A stretch of DNA of 7,398 nt from Planctomycetaceae bacterium. Lineage in GTDB: Bacteria > Planctomycetota > Planctomycetia > Pirellulales > UBA1268. Position 1 is the first letter of the stretch, and the number at the start of each line of letters is the position of its first letter. Below are positions 1 through 6,129 of this stretch, one piece after another. The DNA lies in contig CANETO010000084.1 in the NCBI GenBank assembly GCA_947440895.1, positions 1 through 7,398 of the forward strand. The letters run 5' to 3'. The notes beneath the pieces were generated by a model, which saw only the letters and a program-made list of their open reading frames with translations, ran no database searches and had not been told where the DNA came from. Position numbers and translations under genes: made by a program.

Positions 1-688
1 CGAGCCAGTGCACCGCGCCGGCAATGTCGGCGGGCGTGCCCCAGCGACCGAGCATGCTCTCGCGGATCGCCCGCTGTTGCCAGATATCACTGGCCCCTTC
101 GCCCCACGACGTGCGGATCCAGCCGGGGGCGACGCAGTTCACCCGCACCTGCGGTGCCAGTGACTTCGCGAGGCTCTTGGTGAAGGCCATCACGGCCCCC
201 TTTGTGGCGGCAAACAGCTCGCCGCTGTCCCCTTCCATGCCAGTGGCCGCCTGATCCCAGCCGATCGTCACGATCGATCCCCCCTCGCGATCCCGCATCC
301 ATCTGCCAATGCCCCGTGCGAGGAGCATCGTGGAGGCGACGTCGACACGCAGGAGTTGATCGAGCTTCTGCTCAAAATTCCACTTCGCCGGCGGCCCGGT
401 GAGCACGTCCGCCCCCGCCACGAGCACCAGCGTGTCGATGTTCGGTAGGCGCTCGGCGATGTCGGCGATCAGCTGTTCAACGGCTGCCACGTCGGCGAGA
501 TCGGCAAGGAACGTGCCGGCGTGGCGGTCATCCCGGGCCAGCACCGCGGCCAACTCGTCAGCGGCATCTTGAGAACGGCCATGCACAGCCACGCTCGCCC
601 CTGCCGCCGCCAACGTGACCGCCACCTCGCGGCCGATGCCGTGGGTTGAACCGGTGACCAGCACTGTCCGTCCAGTCAGTTCGGTCAC
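1..688 (-). CDS. SDR-family (short-chain dehydrogenase/reductase-like) protein, C-terminus cut by window edge
   Basis: 229 residues are visible from a GTG start at 688-686; the frame runs off the left edge, so the last ~20-30 residues of a usual ~250-aa SDR are missing. The Rossmann fold is clear. The cofactor glycine motif TGSTHGIG lies at residues 12-19, HGR at 36-38 (an Arg after strand 2, usual for NADP binding), ADL at 62-64, and VNCVAPGWIRT at 183-193 matches the family's VNxxxPGxxxT. The active site is odd. The YxxxK motif reads F159-A-A-T-K163, the catalytic Ser region reads T-I-G-W-D at 141-145 with no Ser, the helix-4 Asn is Asp116, and the usual NNAG reads L-V-A-G at 89-92. Only Lys163 of the Asn-Ser-Tyr-Lys tetrad remains. 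The fold is certain, but a normal oxidoreductase activity is doubtful; a cofactor-binding pseudoenzyme is possible. There is no clear Shine-Dalgarno. The start overlaps the stop of the upstream PQQ-like gene (GTGA), suggesting coupled translation in a two-gene unit. Confidence 0.93.
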   Translation of the reverse strand, partial: MTELTGRTVLVTGSTHGIGREVAVTLAAAGASVAVHGRSQDAADELAAVLARDDRHAGTFLADLADVAAVEQLIADIAERLPNIDTLVLVAGADVLTGPPAKWNFEQKLDQLLRVDVASTMLLARGIGRWMRDREGGSIVTIGWDQAATGMEGDSGELFAATKGAVMAFTKSLAKSLAPQVRVNCVAPGWIRTSWGEGASDIWQQRAIRESMLGRWGTPADIAGAVHWL

Positions 689-2430
689 GGTGTGGGTCCC
701 ACGACAGGGGCTCCGACAGACTTGCCTTCCGTAGTGGCCTCGCTCAAGACGGGCAGTTCATAACAGGCGGCCTCTTCCGCATTCCGCACGAGCAGCCGGC
801 TGCCCGATAGGCAGAGGTTGTTCCAAGTCTGGCCGTCGATCGCGGCCAGCCGGCCACGCACAACGTGCTTCTCAGGCGACGCATCGACGAGCACCACTTC
901 GCCCGGCTCCGTCTGAACGAGCAACAGCGGCCCGACGCGGAGCACCTGTCCCTGGCCATAGCGACCGGCCTTCCAGCGACGCGCTCCATCGTCAAGCCGC
1001 ACGCACTCCAGAATGCCATCAGAGAGGCCGTAGGCATGGCCCTCGTGGATGGCGACATTCGTGAACTTCGTCTTCATGAGGCTGGCATTCCTCCAGACCT
1101 CGCGAAGGGTCCACGGCTCGGCAGCGTTCTGTTCGATCTCAAAGACCACGGCTCCGATGCCATAGCCCTTCGACAGGAAGAGCCGACGATCGTCGAATGG
1201 CACCGCCTGCGAGCAGCTCGCATCGGAGTTGGAATGCCCGGCCCAGGGATGCTCAAAGATTTGATGGCCGTCGATCGGGTCGTACCCTGCCACGTGCCCC
1301 TCGTTGACGCTCAGGATCAGCTCGCGGCCACCAAACGACACCACCTGCGGCGACGTAAAACTGATCTGTTCATCACCGGTCGTCCAGCGCCGTTCTCCCG
1401 TCGCCCGGTCGAAAGCCACGAGCGCGAGGAACTCCGGATCCTGTGCCGATCGCAGCGTCCGCGGGCCGCCGGCGGGCACGATCACGAGGTCGGCCGTGAC
1501 CAGCGGCGAGGCGGCCCGGCCCCAGGCCACCATCAGCGCATGGGCTTCGGGATCGATGCCCAGCTCGTCGAGGACGTTTTTCTTCCAGAGCACGCTGCCG
1601 GTCGCCCCGTCGATGGCGTGCAGCCAGCCGGTGGCCCCGTGGGCGTAGACGACGCCGTCGACAATCGTGGGCGTCGACCGCGGGCCGACTCCGCCGAGCA
1701 CCGTCTCATGCCGCCCCTTCACTGCCACCGTCCACTCCGGCGCGCCCGTGGTCACAGAGCAGCACGACACGATTTCGTCATCGCCACGCTGTTCGAGCGT
1801 CACCGCATGATCACCGCAGGTGGCAAAGCCACCCCAGCCGGCGCCGATCGGCCGCCTCCAGAGCTGCCGCGGCGGCCGCGCATTCCAGTCGGGATCGAGC
1901 GTGGGAGCATCGACGCCGCAGCTCCCGGACGGTCCGAGAAACCTCGGAAAATCACCGGCCGTGGACTGCCAGGGAGTGGCCGCCTGGGGAGCCATGGCAT
2001 CCGTCGCGGCGGCCCGATGCTGCGGCAGGAGCCGGTCGCGGGAAGGACTCCAGCGAAAGGCGAACTCTGGCACAAGATCCCCCGATACCCGTTCGATCCT
2101 GAGCACCGCGGCACCGAGCGCCACCGCACCGAGCAGTCCACCGAGCACGGCCCACTTCACAGCTGGAGCGTGACCGCTCTCGCGCAGAAACCAGAGGAGC
2201 GTCGTCATCAACGCCGAGAAGCAGAGGATGAGCGTGATGATGTTCCGCACCGCCTGGTCGACGATGGCCCCCACGATCGGCTCGAGCCAGCCGCCCTGGA
2301 CGAGTGCCACCGCAGCCGCCAGCGACGCAACCGCGATCCACACGCGGCGCGGCGGCGTGAGCGGACGCGGGGCCGAGCCTCCTGCCGCTGGGACGGTCGC
2401 TATGAGAGGTTTTTTTTGCTTGTTGTTCAT
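685..2430 (-). CDS. Membrane-anchored PQQ-like beta-propeller repeat protein
   Basis: 581 residues from an ATG at 2430-2428. The N-terminus is basic (N-N-K-Q-K-K, then P-P-R-R at 26-29). Three hydrophobic segments follow at about 30-47, 63-82 and 92-110. The basic residues between the second and third (R83 to K92) fit a cytoplasmic loop, which would place the rest outside the membrane. After a linker, D-F-P-R-F-L-G-P-S-G at 160-169 resembles the motif that opens many planctomycete PQQ-like propellers. Blade-like repeats follow: S-T-P-T-I-V-D-G-V-V-Y at 252-262 leading to H-A-I-D-G-A-T-G-S-V-L-W at 271-282; L-V-A-F-D-R-A-T-G-E-R-R-W at 337-349; and V-A-G-Y-D-P-I-D-G-H at 380-389. These are the 'DxxTGxxxW' signatures of the PQQ/BamB-like fold. 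No cofactor-binding or catalytic residues of true quinoprotein dehydrogenases can be assigned, so a structural or binding role is as likely as an enzymatic one. The downstream SDR-like gene is probably co-translated. The start has no strong Shine-Dalgarno; codons 5-7 contain a run of eight A. Confidence 0.93.
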   Translation of the reverse strand: MNNKQKKPLIATVPAAGGSAPRPLTPPRRVWIAVASLAAAVALVQGGWLEPIVGAIVDQAVRNIITLILCFSALMTTLLWFLRESGHAPAVKWAVLGGLLGAVALGAAVLRIERVSGDLVPEFAFRWSPSRDRLLPQHRAAATDAMAPQAATPWQSTAGDFPRFLGPSGSCGVDAPTLDPDWNARPPRQLWRRPIGAGWGGFATCGDHAVTLEQRGDDEIVSCCSVTTGAPEWTVAVKGRHETVLGGVGPRSTPTIVDGVVYAHGATGWLHAIDGATGSVLWKKNVLDELGIDPEAHALMVAWGRAASPLVTADLVIVPAGGPRTLRSAQDPEFLALVAFDRATGERRWTTGDEQISFTSPQVVSFGGRELILSVNEGHVAGYDPIDGHQIFEHPWAGHSNSDASCSQAVPFDDRRLFLSKGYGIGAVVFEIEQNAAEPWTLREVWRNASLMKTKFTNVAIHEGHAYGLSDGILECVRLDDGARRWKAGRYGQGQVLRVGPLLLVQTEPGEVVLVDASPEKHVVRGRLAAIDGQTWNNLCLSGSRLLVRNAEEAACYELPVLSEATTEGKSVGAPVVGPTP

Positions 2431-2491
2431 GGACGATGAGTGTACCGATCAAGGCGGTTTCACGAAGAACATGCCAGACAACCCTCGGATG

Positions 2492-2584
2492 AGGAACAGC
2501 ATGTGCCCACGACAAGAAGCCCCCGGCGGAAGCCGGGGGAACGGGCACGTTGAAAACTTGCCCCCACGGGCATGTTCCTTGTCG
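2492..2584. repeat. Structured intergenic element with several inverted repeats between divergent genes
   Basis: Visible pairs: CGACAAG at 2510-2516 with CTTGTCG at 2578-2584 (perfect, 7 bp); CCCCCGGC at 2520-2527 with GCCGGGGG at 2532-2539 (perfect, 8 bp, GGAA loop); GGGCAcGTT at 2543-2551 with AACtTGCCC at 2555-2563 (one mismatch, GAA loop). The 7-bp arms enclose both hairpins, so all three can form at once as a branched structure. In addition, GAACATGCC at 2467-2475 pairs with GGCATGTTC at 2569-2577, extending the fold outward. The role is unknown: it could be a bidirectional terminator-like element, a REP-like repeat, or part of a 5' leader. Confidence 0.7.
2520..2539. other. Perfect 8-bp GC hairpin with GGAA tetraloop
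   Basis: The stem has eight consecutive Watson-Crick pairs, seven or more of them G-C, closed by a GGAA loop on the plus strand. Neither strand continues into a proper T tract (plus: AACGGGCACG; minus: CTTCTTGTCG), so a classical intrinsic terminator is not supported. It sits between two divergent gene starts, where a terminator is not expected. The preceding ACAAGAAGC reminds me of hairpins that recur in planctomycete intergenic regions, but this is from memory. Confidence 0.75.
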
Positions 2585-2607
2585 GTCTCCCAAGGCTGAA
2601 CTAGACT
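2579..2607 (+). promoter_or_regulatory. Candidate sigma70-type promoter for the cystathionine gamma-synthase-like gene
   Basis: TTGTCG at 2579-2584 (4 of 6 matches to TTGACA) and TAGACT at 2602-2607 (4 of 6 to TATAAT) are separated by 17 bases. A transcript would start near 2614 and leave a short leader of about 25 bases containing the ribosome binding site. The -35 overlaps the right arm of the 7-bp inverted repeat. This rests on consensus matching only. Confidence 0.3.
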
Positions 2608-2629
2608 CATGTCGGCCATTTTTTCCCGC

Positions 2630-2633
2630 AGGA
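2630..2633 (+). promoter_or_regulatory. Ribosome binding site that decides the start of the cystathionine gamma-synthase-like gene
   Basis: AGGA is followed by six bases and then the ATG at 2640. The same frame is open upstream to an ATG at 2550, but that codon lies inside the inverted-repeat region, and the extra 30 residues (Cys/Pro/His-rich) do not look like this enzyme family. Confidence 0.6.
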
Positions 2634-2639
2634 TTTGGA

Positions 2640-3851
2640 ATGCTCACCCCCAACGCCTCCGATTCAGCCACCCCCGCCTTGGGCCCTTCCACAACGGCCG
2701 TGCATGCCGGAGAAGCACGGCAGAAGCCGGGCTTCTCGATCACCGACCCGATCTTCGCGTCGAGCACCTATACCTTCCGCGACACGCAGTCGATCATCGA
2801 CTTCATCGAGGAAAAGCAGCAGCGCGAGGAATATGGCCGCTACGGCAACCCGGGCGAACGGGTGGTTGAGGACAAACTGGCGGCGATCGAGGGCGGAGAG
2901 GCGGCAGTGCTCTTCGCCAGCGGCATGGCGGCTCTGGTCGGCCTGCTGATGGCCCATCTCAATGCAGGCGAGGAGATCGTCTTCTTCGACGAGTGCTACC
3001 ACCGAAGCCGGGAGTTCTGCCGCAAGCATCTCACCCGGTTCGGCGTGACATTTCGCGAGGTCGCCACCTGTGATTATGCGGCGATGGAGGCGGCGATCAC
3101 GCCCCGAACCAAGTTCATCGTCAGCGAGTCCCCCACCAACCCGCACCTCAGCGTGGTCGACATCAAGCGGTTTGCCGACATCGGGCGGCGTCACGGCGTG
3201 CTCTCGCTCATCGATGCTACGCTCTGCACCCCCTACAACCTCCGGCCGCTGGAGTCAGGGGTCGACTTCGTGCTCCATTCGGCAACGAAATACCTCGGCG
3301 GCCACAATGACCTGCTGGCGGGCGTCGTTATCGGTAGCCAGGAGAAGATGCTGCCAGTCCGCAACCTCCGCGGCATCATGGGAGGCGTAAACTCGCCCCA
3401 CAATGCCTATCTTCTCGAGCGTGGGCTCAAGACACTCGCCCTCCGCATGGAACGGCACAACACCAACGGTCTGGCCGTGTCCCGCTTCCTCGAGGGGCAT
3501 CCGCGGGTGGAGCGGGTGCTCTATCCAGGCCTCGAGAGCCACCCCTACCACGCCCTGGCGGCCCGGACGATGCGGGGCTTTGGCGGCCTTGTGACGTTCT
3601 TTGTGAAAGACGCCGACTGGCGGCAGACGGCACGGGTGATTGATTCGGTCAAGATTCCGCGGATCGGACCGAGCCTCGGGGGCGTGGAGTCGCTGATCGA
3701 GCAGCCTCTGGTGATGAGCTATTGGAACTATTCGCCCGCGGAGCGAGCGACGTTCCGGATCTCGGACAACATGATCCGCCTCGCCTGTGGCATCGAAGAT
3801 CCGGCCGACCTGATTGCCGACCTTGCCGCTGCGCTCGACTGCACAAAATAG
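2640..3851 (+). CDS. PLP-dependent cystathionine gamma-synthase-family enzyme (plant-type-like)
   Basis: 403 residues from the ATG at 2640, a normal length for the Cys/Met-metabolism PLP enzymes (fold type I). Family features are all present: the Schiff-base lysine K217 in S-A-T-K-Y-L; the phosphate-binding loop S-G-M at 94-96; Y65 and R67 in Y-G-R-Y-G-N-P, which in this family reach the neighbouring subunit's PLP phosphate; Y120, expected to stack on the PLP ring; D192 for the pyridine nitrogen; and R380 in R-L-A-C-G-I-E-D for the substrate carboxylate. Family members act on O-acylated homoserine and cysteine to form cystathionine (methionine synthesis), or run lyase or sulfhydrylase reactions. 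Several stretches resemble plant cystathionine gamma-synthase as I remember it: G-G-H-N-D-L-L-A-G at 220-228, M-S-Y-W-N at 359-363 and E-C-Y-H-R-S-R-E-F at 118-126. The family's usual D-N-T reads D-A-T at 192-194. The exact reaction cannot be fixed from sequence. It is transcribed alone, away from the PQQ/SDR pair, and is likely cytosolic. Confidence 0.95.
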   Translation: MLTPNASDSATPALGPSTTAVHAGEARQKPGFSITDPIFASSTYTFRDTQSIIDFIEEKQQREEYGRYGNPGERVVEDKLAAIEGGEAAVLFASGMAALVGLLMAHLNAGEEIVFFDECYHRSREFCRKHLTRFGVTFREVATCDYAAMEAAITPRTKFIVSESPTNPHLSVVDIKRFADIGRRHGVLSLIDATLCTPYNLRPLESGVDFVLHSATKYLGGHNDLLAGVVIGSQEKMLPVRNLRGIMGGVNSPHNAYLLERGLKTLALRMERHNTNGLAVSRFLEGHPRVERVLYPGLESHPYHALAARTMRGFGGLVTFFVKDADWRQTARVIDSVKIPRIGPSLGGVESLIEQPLVMSYWNYSPAERATFRISDNMIRLACGIEDPADLIADLAAALDCTK

Positions 3852-3964
3852 GCAACTCCTACTGGTCGCGTCGATTTTGGCGGAAGTTTCGGTCGTGCGG
3901 ATGACGATATCTATTCCGATTGACGAATAGCGGTCTGGGCATCCCAGCCGTATCGCCGGATCGG

Positions 3965-3970
3965 AAGGAG
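3965..3970 (+). promoter_or_regulatory. Strong ribosome binding site for the secreted beta-rich protein
   Basis: AAGGAG lies six bases before the ATG at 3977. The frame is open further upstream to a TTG at 3920, but the Shine-Dalgarno and the signal peptide that starts at the ATG settle the choice. The 125-base gap after the preceding gene shows only a small 5-bp hairpin (CTGGG-CAT-CCCAG, 3935-3947) and no convincing promoter or terminator. Confidence 0.85.
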
Positions 3971-3976
3971 ATTGTC

Positions 3977-5911
3977 ATGCGGGTTTCTCTCAGGTTGCGA
4001 CACGTTGTGGGCATGTCACTGGTTGTCCTGCTGGGCAACGGAATTGCGCTGTCGCAACAGCCAGGCACGGCGACTGCCCCAGCTGGGCAAAGCCAGTTGA
4101 AGTGGACGCCGCATCGAGCCGCCACGTCGACCGAGCCGACGTCATCCCCTGCCACATCGCAGGCCTCCGGCGCCATCTCCAGCACGTCACCGGCGCAGGC
4201 TGTCGCCGCTGCCGCAGGCACCTCGCCAGCTGCAGGTACACTCCCCGCCCCCCAGCCCAGCAGAGCGGTCACGCAACCGCCCGCTTCGGTAGGCCTGCCG
4301 GCAGGAGTGCCGGCCGTGGCCACTGCCCCGCGTCAGCAGGCCGTGATGCCCCAGCAACGCACGCGGCCTACGACGGGCCAGATGGGCGATTGGAACAGCG
4401 ACAACCGGGTGCCCGGCCGCTTCCGCTCCAGCTCGATGCCCGCCAGTCAGCTGAACCTGCCGGCCATGGCCGACCTCAACCTCTTCCGAAGTCCGCAGGG
4501 TGATGCCGGTCGCCCCGTGATGGCGGTCGAAGGCGGTCCGCGACGAACGTCCAGTGCTCCTGCCGTCAGCCCGCTGGGCGGTGGTCTGGCACCGCGGTTC
4601 AATCCCGCTTCGACCACCACTGCGAACCAGCCCGCAGGTCGACGGGGCGATCGCTTGGCGATGAACGCCGACGGCCTGCCCTCGGTGATGGCCCGGGCCC
4701 CTCAGGCCGCCGCCATCGACGACGCTACGGTCCCAGGTCGGCTGCCCGTCTCGGGGGCACCCAGCCAGGCACTTCCGTCGCCCGGCGATTCATCGTCGAT
4801 CATGACGAGCGAGGATCCGTCGATCGTGATCGACACCATGCCCGGGGAGATGACTGAGTACGGCCCCGATGGCTACGCCTATGGAGACGGCGGATCGGGG
4901 CAGCCCATGCCGTCCGCTGACGGCGAAATGTGGATGGGCGAGTATCCGACGCAGCTCCATGTCGAGTCGTTCTACGACGATCCTTTCGCCTGTGAAGAAG
5001 CGGCCTTCATGTCCTGCTGGCCGTATGACGGTCGGATCTGCGCCTGGCTGCGTCAGTTCGGCAAGCCGTACTACGGCTGGAGATGGTATCGCGACTTCAC
5101 CGCCGGGGCCGGCATCACGTCATTCCAGAATCAGTCAAACTTCGGCCTGCTCGGCAACTACGGCACCAACGAATACATCAACTGGGCGATGCCTTTCTGG
5201 AACGCTTTCGGTGTCGGCTGGCAGTTGGGGGCCCGCGGCGTGCAGACGAACTTCCAGCAGCCCACGCTCAGCGACGGCCAGGGATCGCTGCGGGCCAACT
5301 CGCGCCAGCAGGTCTTTGTGACCACCGGCTTCTTCACGCGGGCCTTCGAGGGCCGCGGCCTGCAGGGTGGAGCAGTGTACGACTATCTCCACGACAGCTA
5401 CTTCGAGAACGTCGACGTGGCTCAGATTCGCGGCGAACTGAGCTATGTGTGGGGCTACCACGAACTCGGCTTCTGGGGTGCCTTCAATGCCATGGAACAG
5501 CAGGGGTCGTTCTCCCCTGCCGTGAGGTCTCCTGGCGTTGCGAGCACGGTCGACCTCTACACCGCCTTCTATCGGCTCCACTTTGGTGATGCCAACGAGG
5601 CCAGGGTCTGGGGCGGTGCCTCGGGCAACGGTCAGGGGGTGATCGGGTCGACGATCCGGGCCCCGATGTCGCGGTCGCTCGCCATGGAAGGCAACTTCAC
5701 CTACCTGCTCCCCGACAAGTCGCAGACCGTCCAACTGGGCCCCACCAACAGCGTGACCTTCACCCCCTCGGCCTGGAACCTGTCAGTGAACCTCGTCTGG
5801 TATCCGGCCGGCCGTGCCCGCCGGAGCCTGGCCAGTCCCTACCGACCGCTGTTCGACGTGGCGGACAACGGCAGCATGATCCGGGCCCTCTCCCGTCTGC
5901 CGACCCCCTGA
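3977..5911 (+). CDS. Secreted, probably outer-membrane beta-rich protein with long low-complexity linker (DUF6666/BBP7-like, planctomycete type)
   Basis: 644 residues. A signal peptide is evident: basic R-L-R-L-R-H early on, a hydrophobic core at about 10-22, and A-L-S at 24-26 before Q-Q, a likely signal peptidase I site. Residues ~27-290 are rich in Ala, Pro, Ser, Thr and Gln with no visible fold. An acidic, Gly/Met-rich stretch follows (about 280-325). From about 330 to 613 the sequence becomes aromatic-rich, with alternating patterns typical of outer-membrane beta-strands: Y-R-D-F-T-A-G-A-G-I-T from 371, W-N-A-F-G-V-G-W-Q-L-G-A-R-G around 408-421, G-A-V-Y-D-Y-L-H-D-S-Y-F, and A-W-N-L-S-V-N-L-V-W-Y-P-A-G at 599-612. 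Three cysteines lie at 339, 347 and 355, before the first strands. The last strand is followed by a 31-residue tail ending in Pro, so the usual C-terminal aromatic of outer-membrane barrels is absent. The strand pattern recalls the planctomycete DUF6666/BBP7 families from memory. The role is unknown: a structural envelope protein or porin-like barrel are both possible. It seems to be transcribed alone. Confidence 0.88.
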   Translation: MRVSLRLRHVVGMSLVVLLGNGIALSQQPGTATAPAGQSQLKWTPHRAATSTEPTSSPATSQASGAISSTSPAQAVAAAAGTSPAAGTLPAPQPSRAVTQPPASVGLPAGVPAVATAPRQQAVMPQQRTRPTTGQMGDWNSDNRVPGRFRSSSMPASQLNLPAMADLNLFRSPQGDAGRPVMAVEGGPRRTSSAPAVSPLGGGLAPRFNPASTTTANQPAGRRGDRLAMNADGLPSVMARAPQAAAIDDATVPGRLPVSGAPSQALPSPGDSSSIMTSEDPSIVIDTMPGEMTEYGPDGYAYGDGGSGQPMPSADGEMWMGEYPTQLHVESFYDDPFACEEAAFMSCWPYDGRICAWLRQFGKPYYGWRWYRDFTAGAGITSFQNQSNFGLLGNYGTNEYINWAMPFWNAFGVGWQLGARGVQTNFQQPTLSDGQGSLRANSRQQVFVTTGFFTRAFEGRGLQGGAVYDYLHDSYFENVDVAQIRGELSYVWGYHELGFWGAFNAMEQQGSFSPAVRSPGVASTVDLYTAFYRLHFGDANEARVWGGASGNGQGVIGSTIRAPMSRSLAMEGNFTYLLPDKSQTVQLGPTNSVTFTPSAWNLSVNLVWYPAGRARRSLASPYRPLFDVADNGSMIRALSRLPTP

Positions 5912-5930
5912 GGGCGGTGATCTTGATGCG

Positions 5931-5957
5931 GACGGGTGTCGCCTGAGGGACACCGTC
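5931..5957 (+). terminator. Hairpin after the beta-rich protein gene, possible weak terminator
   Basis: GACGG-g-TGTC at 5931-5940 pairs with GACACCGTC at 5949-5957: nine base pairs with one bulged G and an 8-base loop. It begins 20 bases after the stop codon, where a terminator is expected, but no T tract follows. Its right arm touches the candidate -35 of the next promoter. Confidence 0.35.
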
Positions 5958-5986
5958 TGACACTCCGGCGGGATTTGTAGTATCTT
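5957..5986 (+). promoter_or_regulatory. Candidate promoter for the Arg/Gly-rich protein gene
   Basis: CTGACA at 5957-5962 (5 of 6 to TTGACA) is followed after 18 bases by TATCTT at 5981-5986 (4 of 6 to TATAAT); TAGTAT at 5978-5983 is an alternative -10 with a 15-base gap. This A/T-richer patch stands out in the gap. A start here would give a leader of about 135 bases that contains the palindromic tandem repeat. Confidence 0.3.
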
Positions 5987-6086
5987 GCGTGCGGGCTGGC
6001 GGATCGGATGGCCCCGTGCGATCTGTCGCCGGGGACTCCCGTCCAGACGCATGACAACAGCCCCGCAGGACCGCCTCCACGACAAC

Positions 6087-6119
6087 TCCTCATCGATGAG
6101 TCCTCATCGATGAGTCCTC
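6087..6119. repeat. 14-bp tandem repeat of a 12-bp palindrome just before a start codon
   Basis: TCCTCATCGATGAG occurs at 6087-6100 and 6101-6114, then TCCTC begins a third copy at 6115-6119. Each unit contains the perfect palindrome CTCATCGATGAG (6089-6100 and 6103-6114). The two palindromes can also pair with each other as a 12-bp stem. The repeat ends 10 bases before the ATG at 6130. It could be a pair of operator half-sites for a dimeric regulator or an RNA hairpin limiting ribosome access. Confidence 0.9.
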
Positions 6120-6129
6120 TTTGGAAATC

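Noticed and set aside
865..2439. 524-codon open frame on the plus strand, antisense to the PQQ-like gene
   Set aside because: Its translation is Arg/His/Pro-rich with no recognisable motif, while the opposite strand has clear transmembrane segments and propeller repeats. Long antisense frames are common in GC-rich coding sequence.
2550..2639. Upstream in-frame extension of the cystathionine gamma-synthase-like gene to an ATG at 2550
   Set aside because: The added 30 residues overlap the inverted-repeat region and do not resemble the family; a Shine-Dalgarno precedes the ATG at 2640.
1952..2767. 271-codon minus-strand frame spanning the PQQ-like gene start and the intergenic region
   Set aside because: It overlaps the PQQ-like gene in another frame, crosses the hairpin element, and encodes no recognisable motif.
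3920..3976. Upstream TTG start for the secreted protein
   Set aside because: It would bury the signal peptide behind 19 polar residues, and AAGGAG sits right before the ATG at 3977. TTGACG at 3920 also resembles a -35, but no -10 follows at the right distance.
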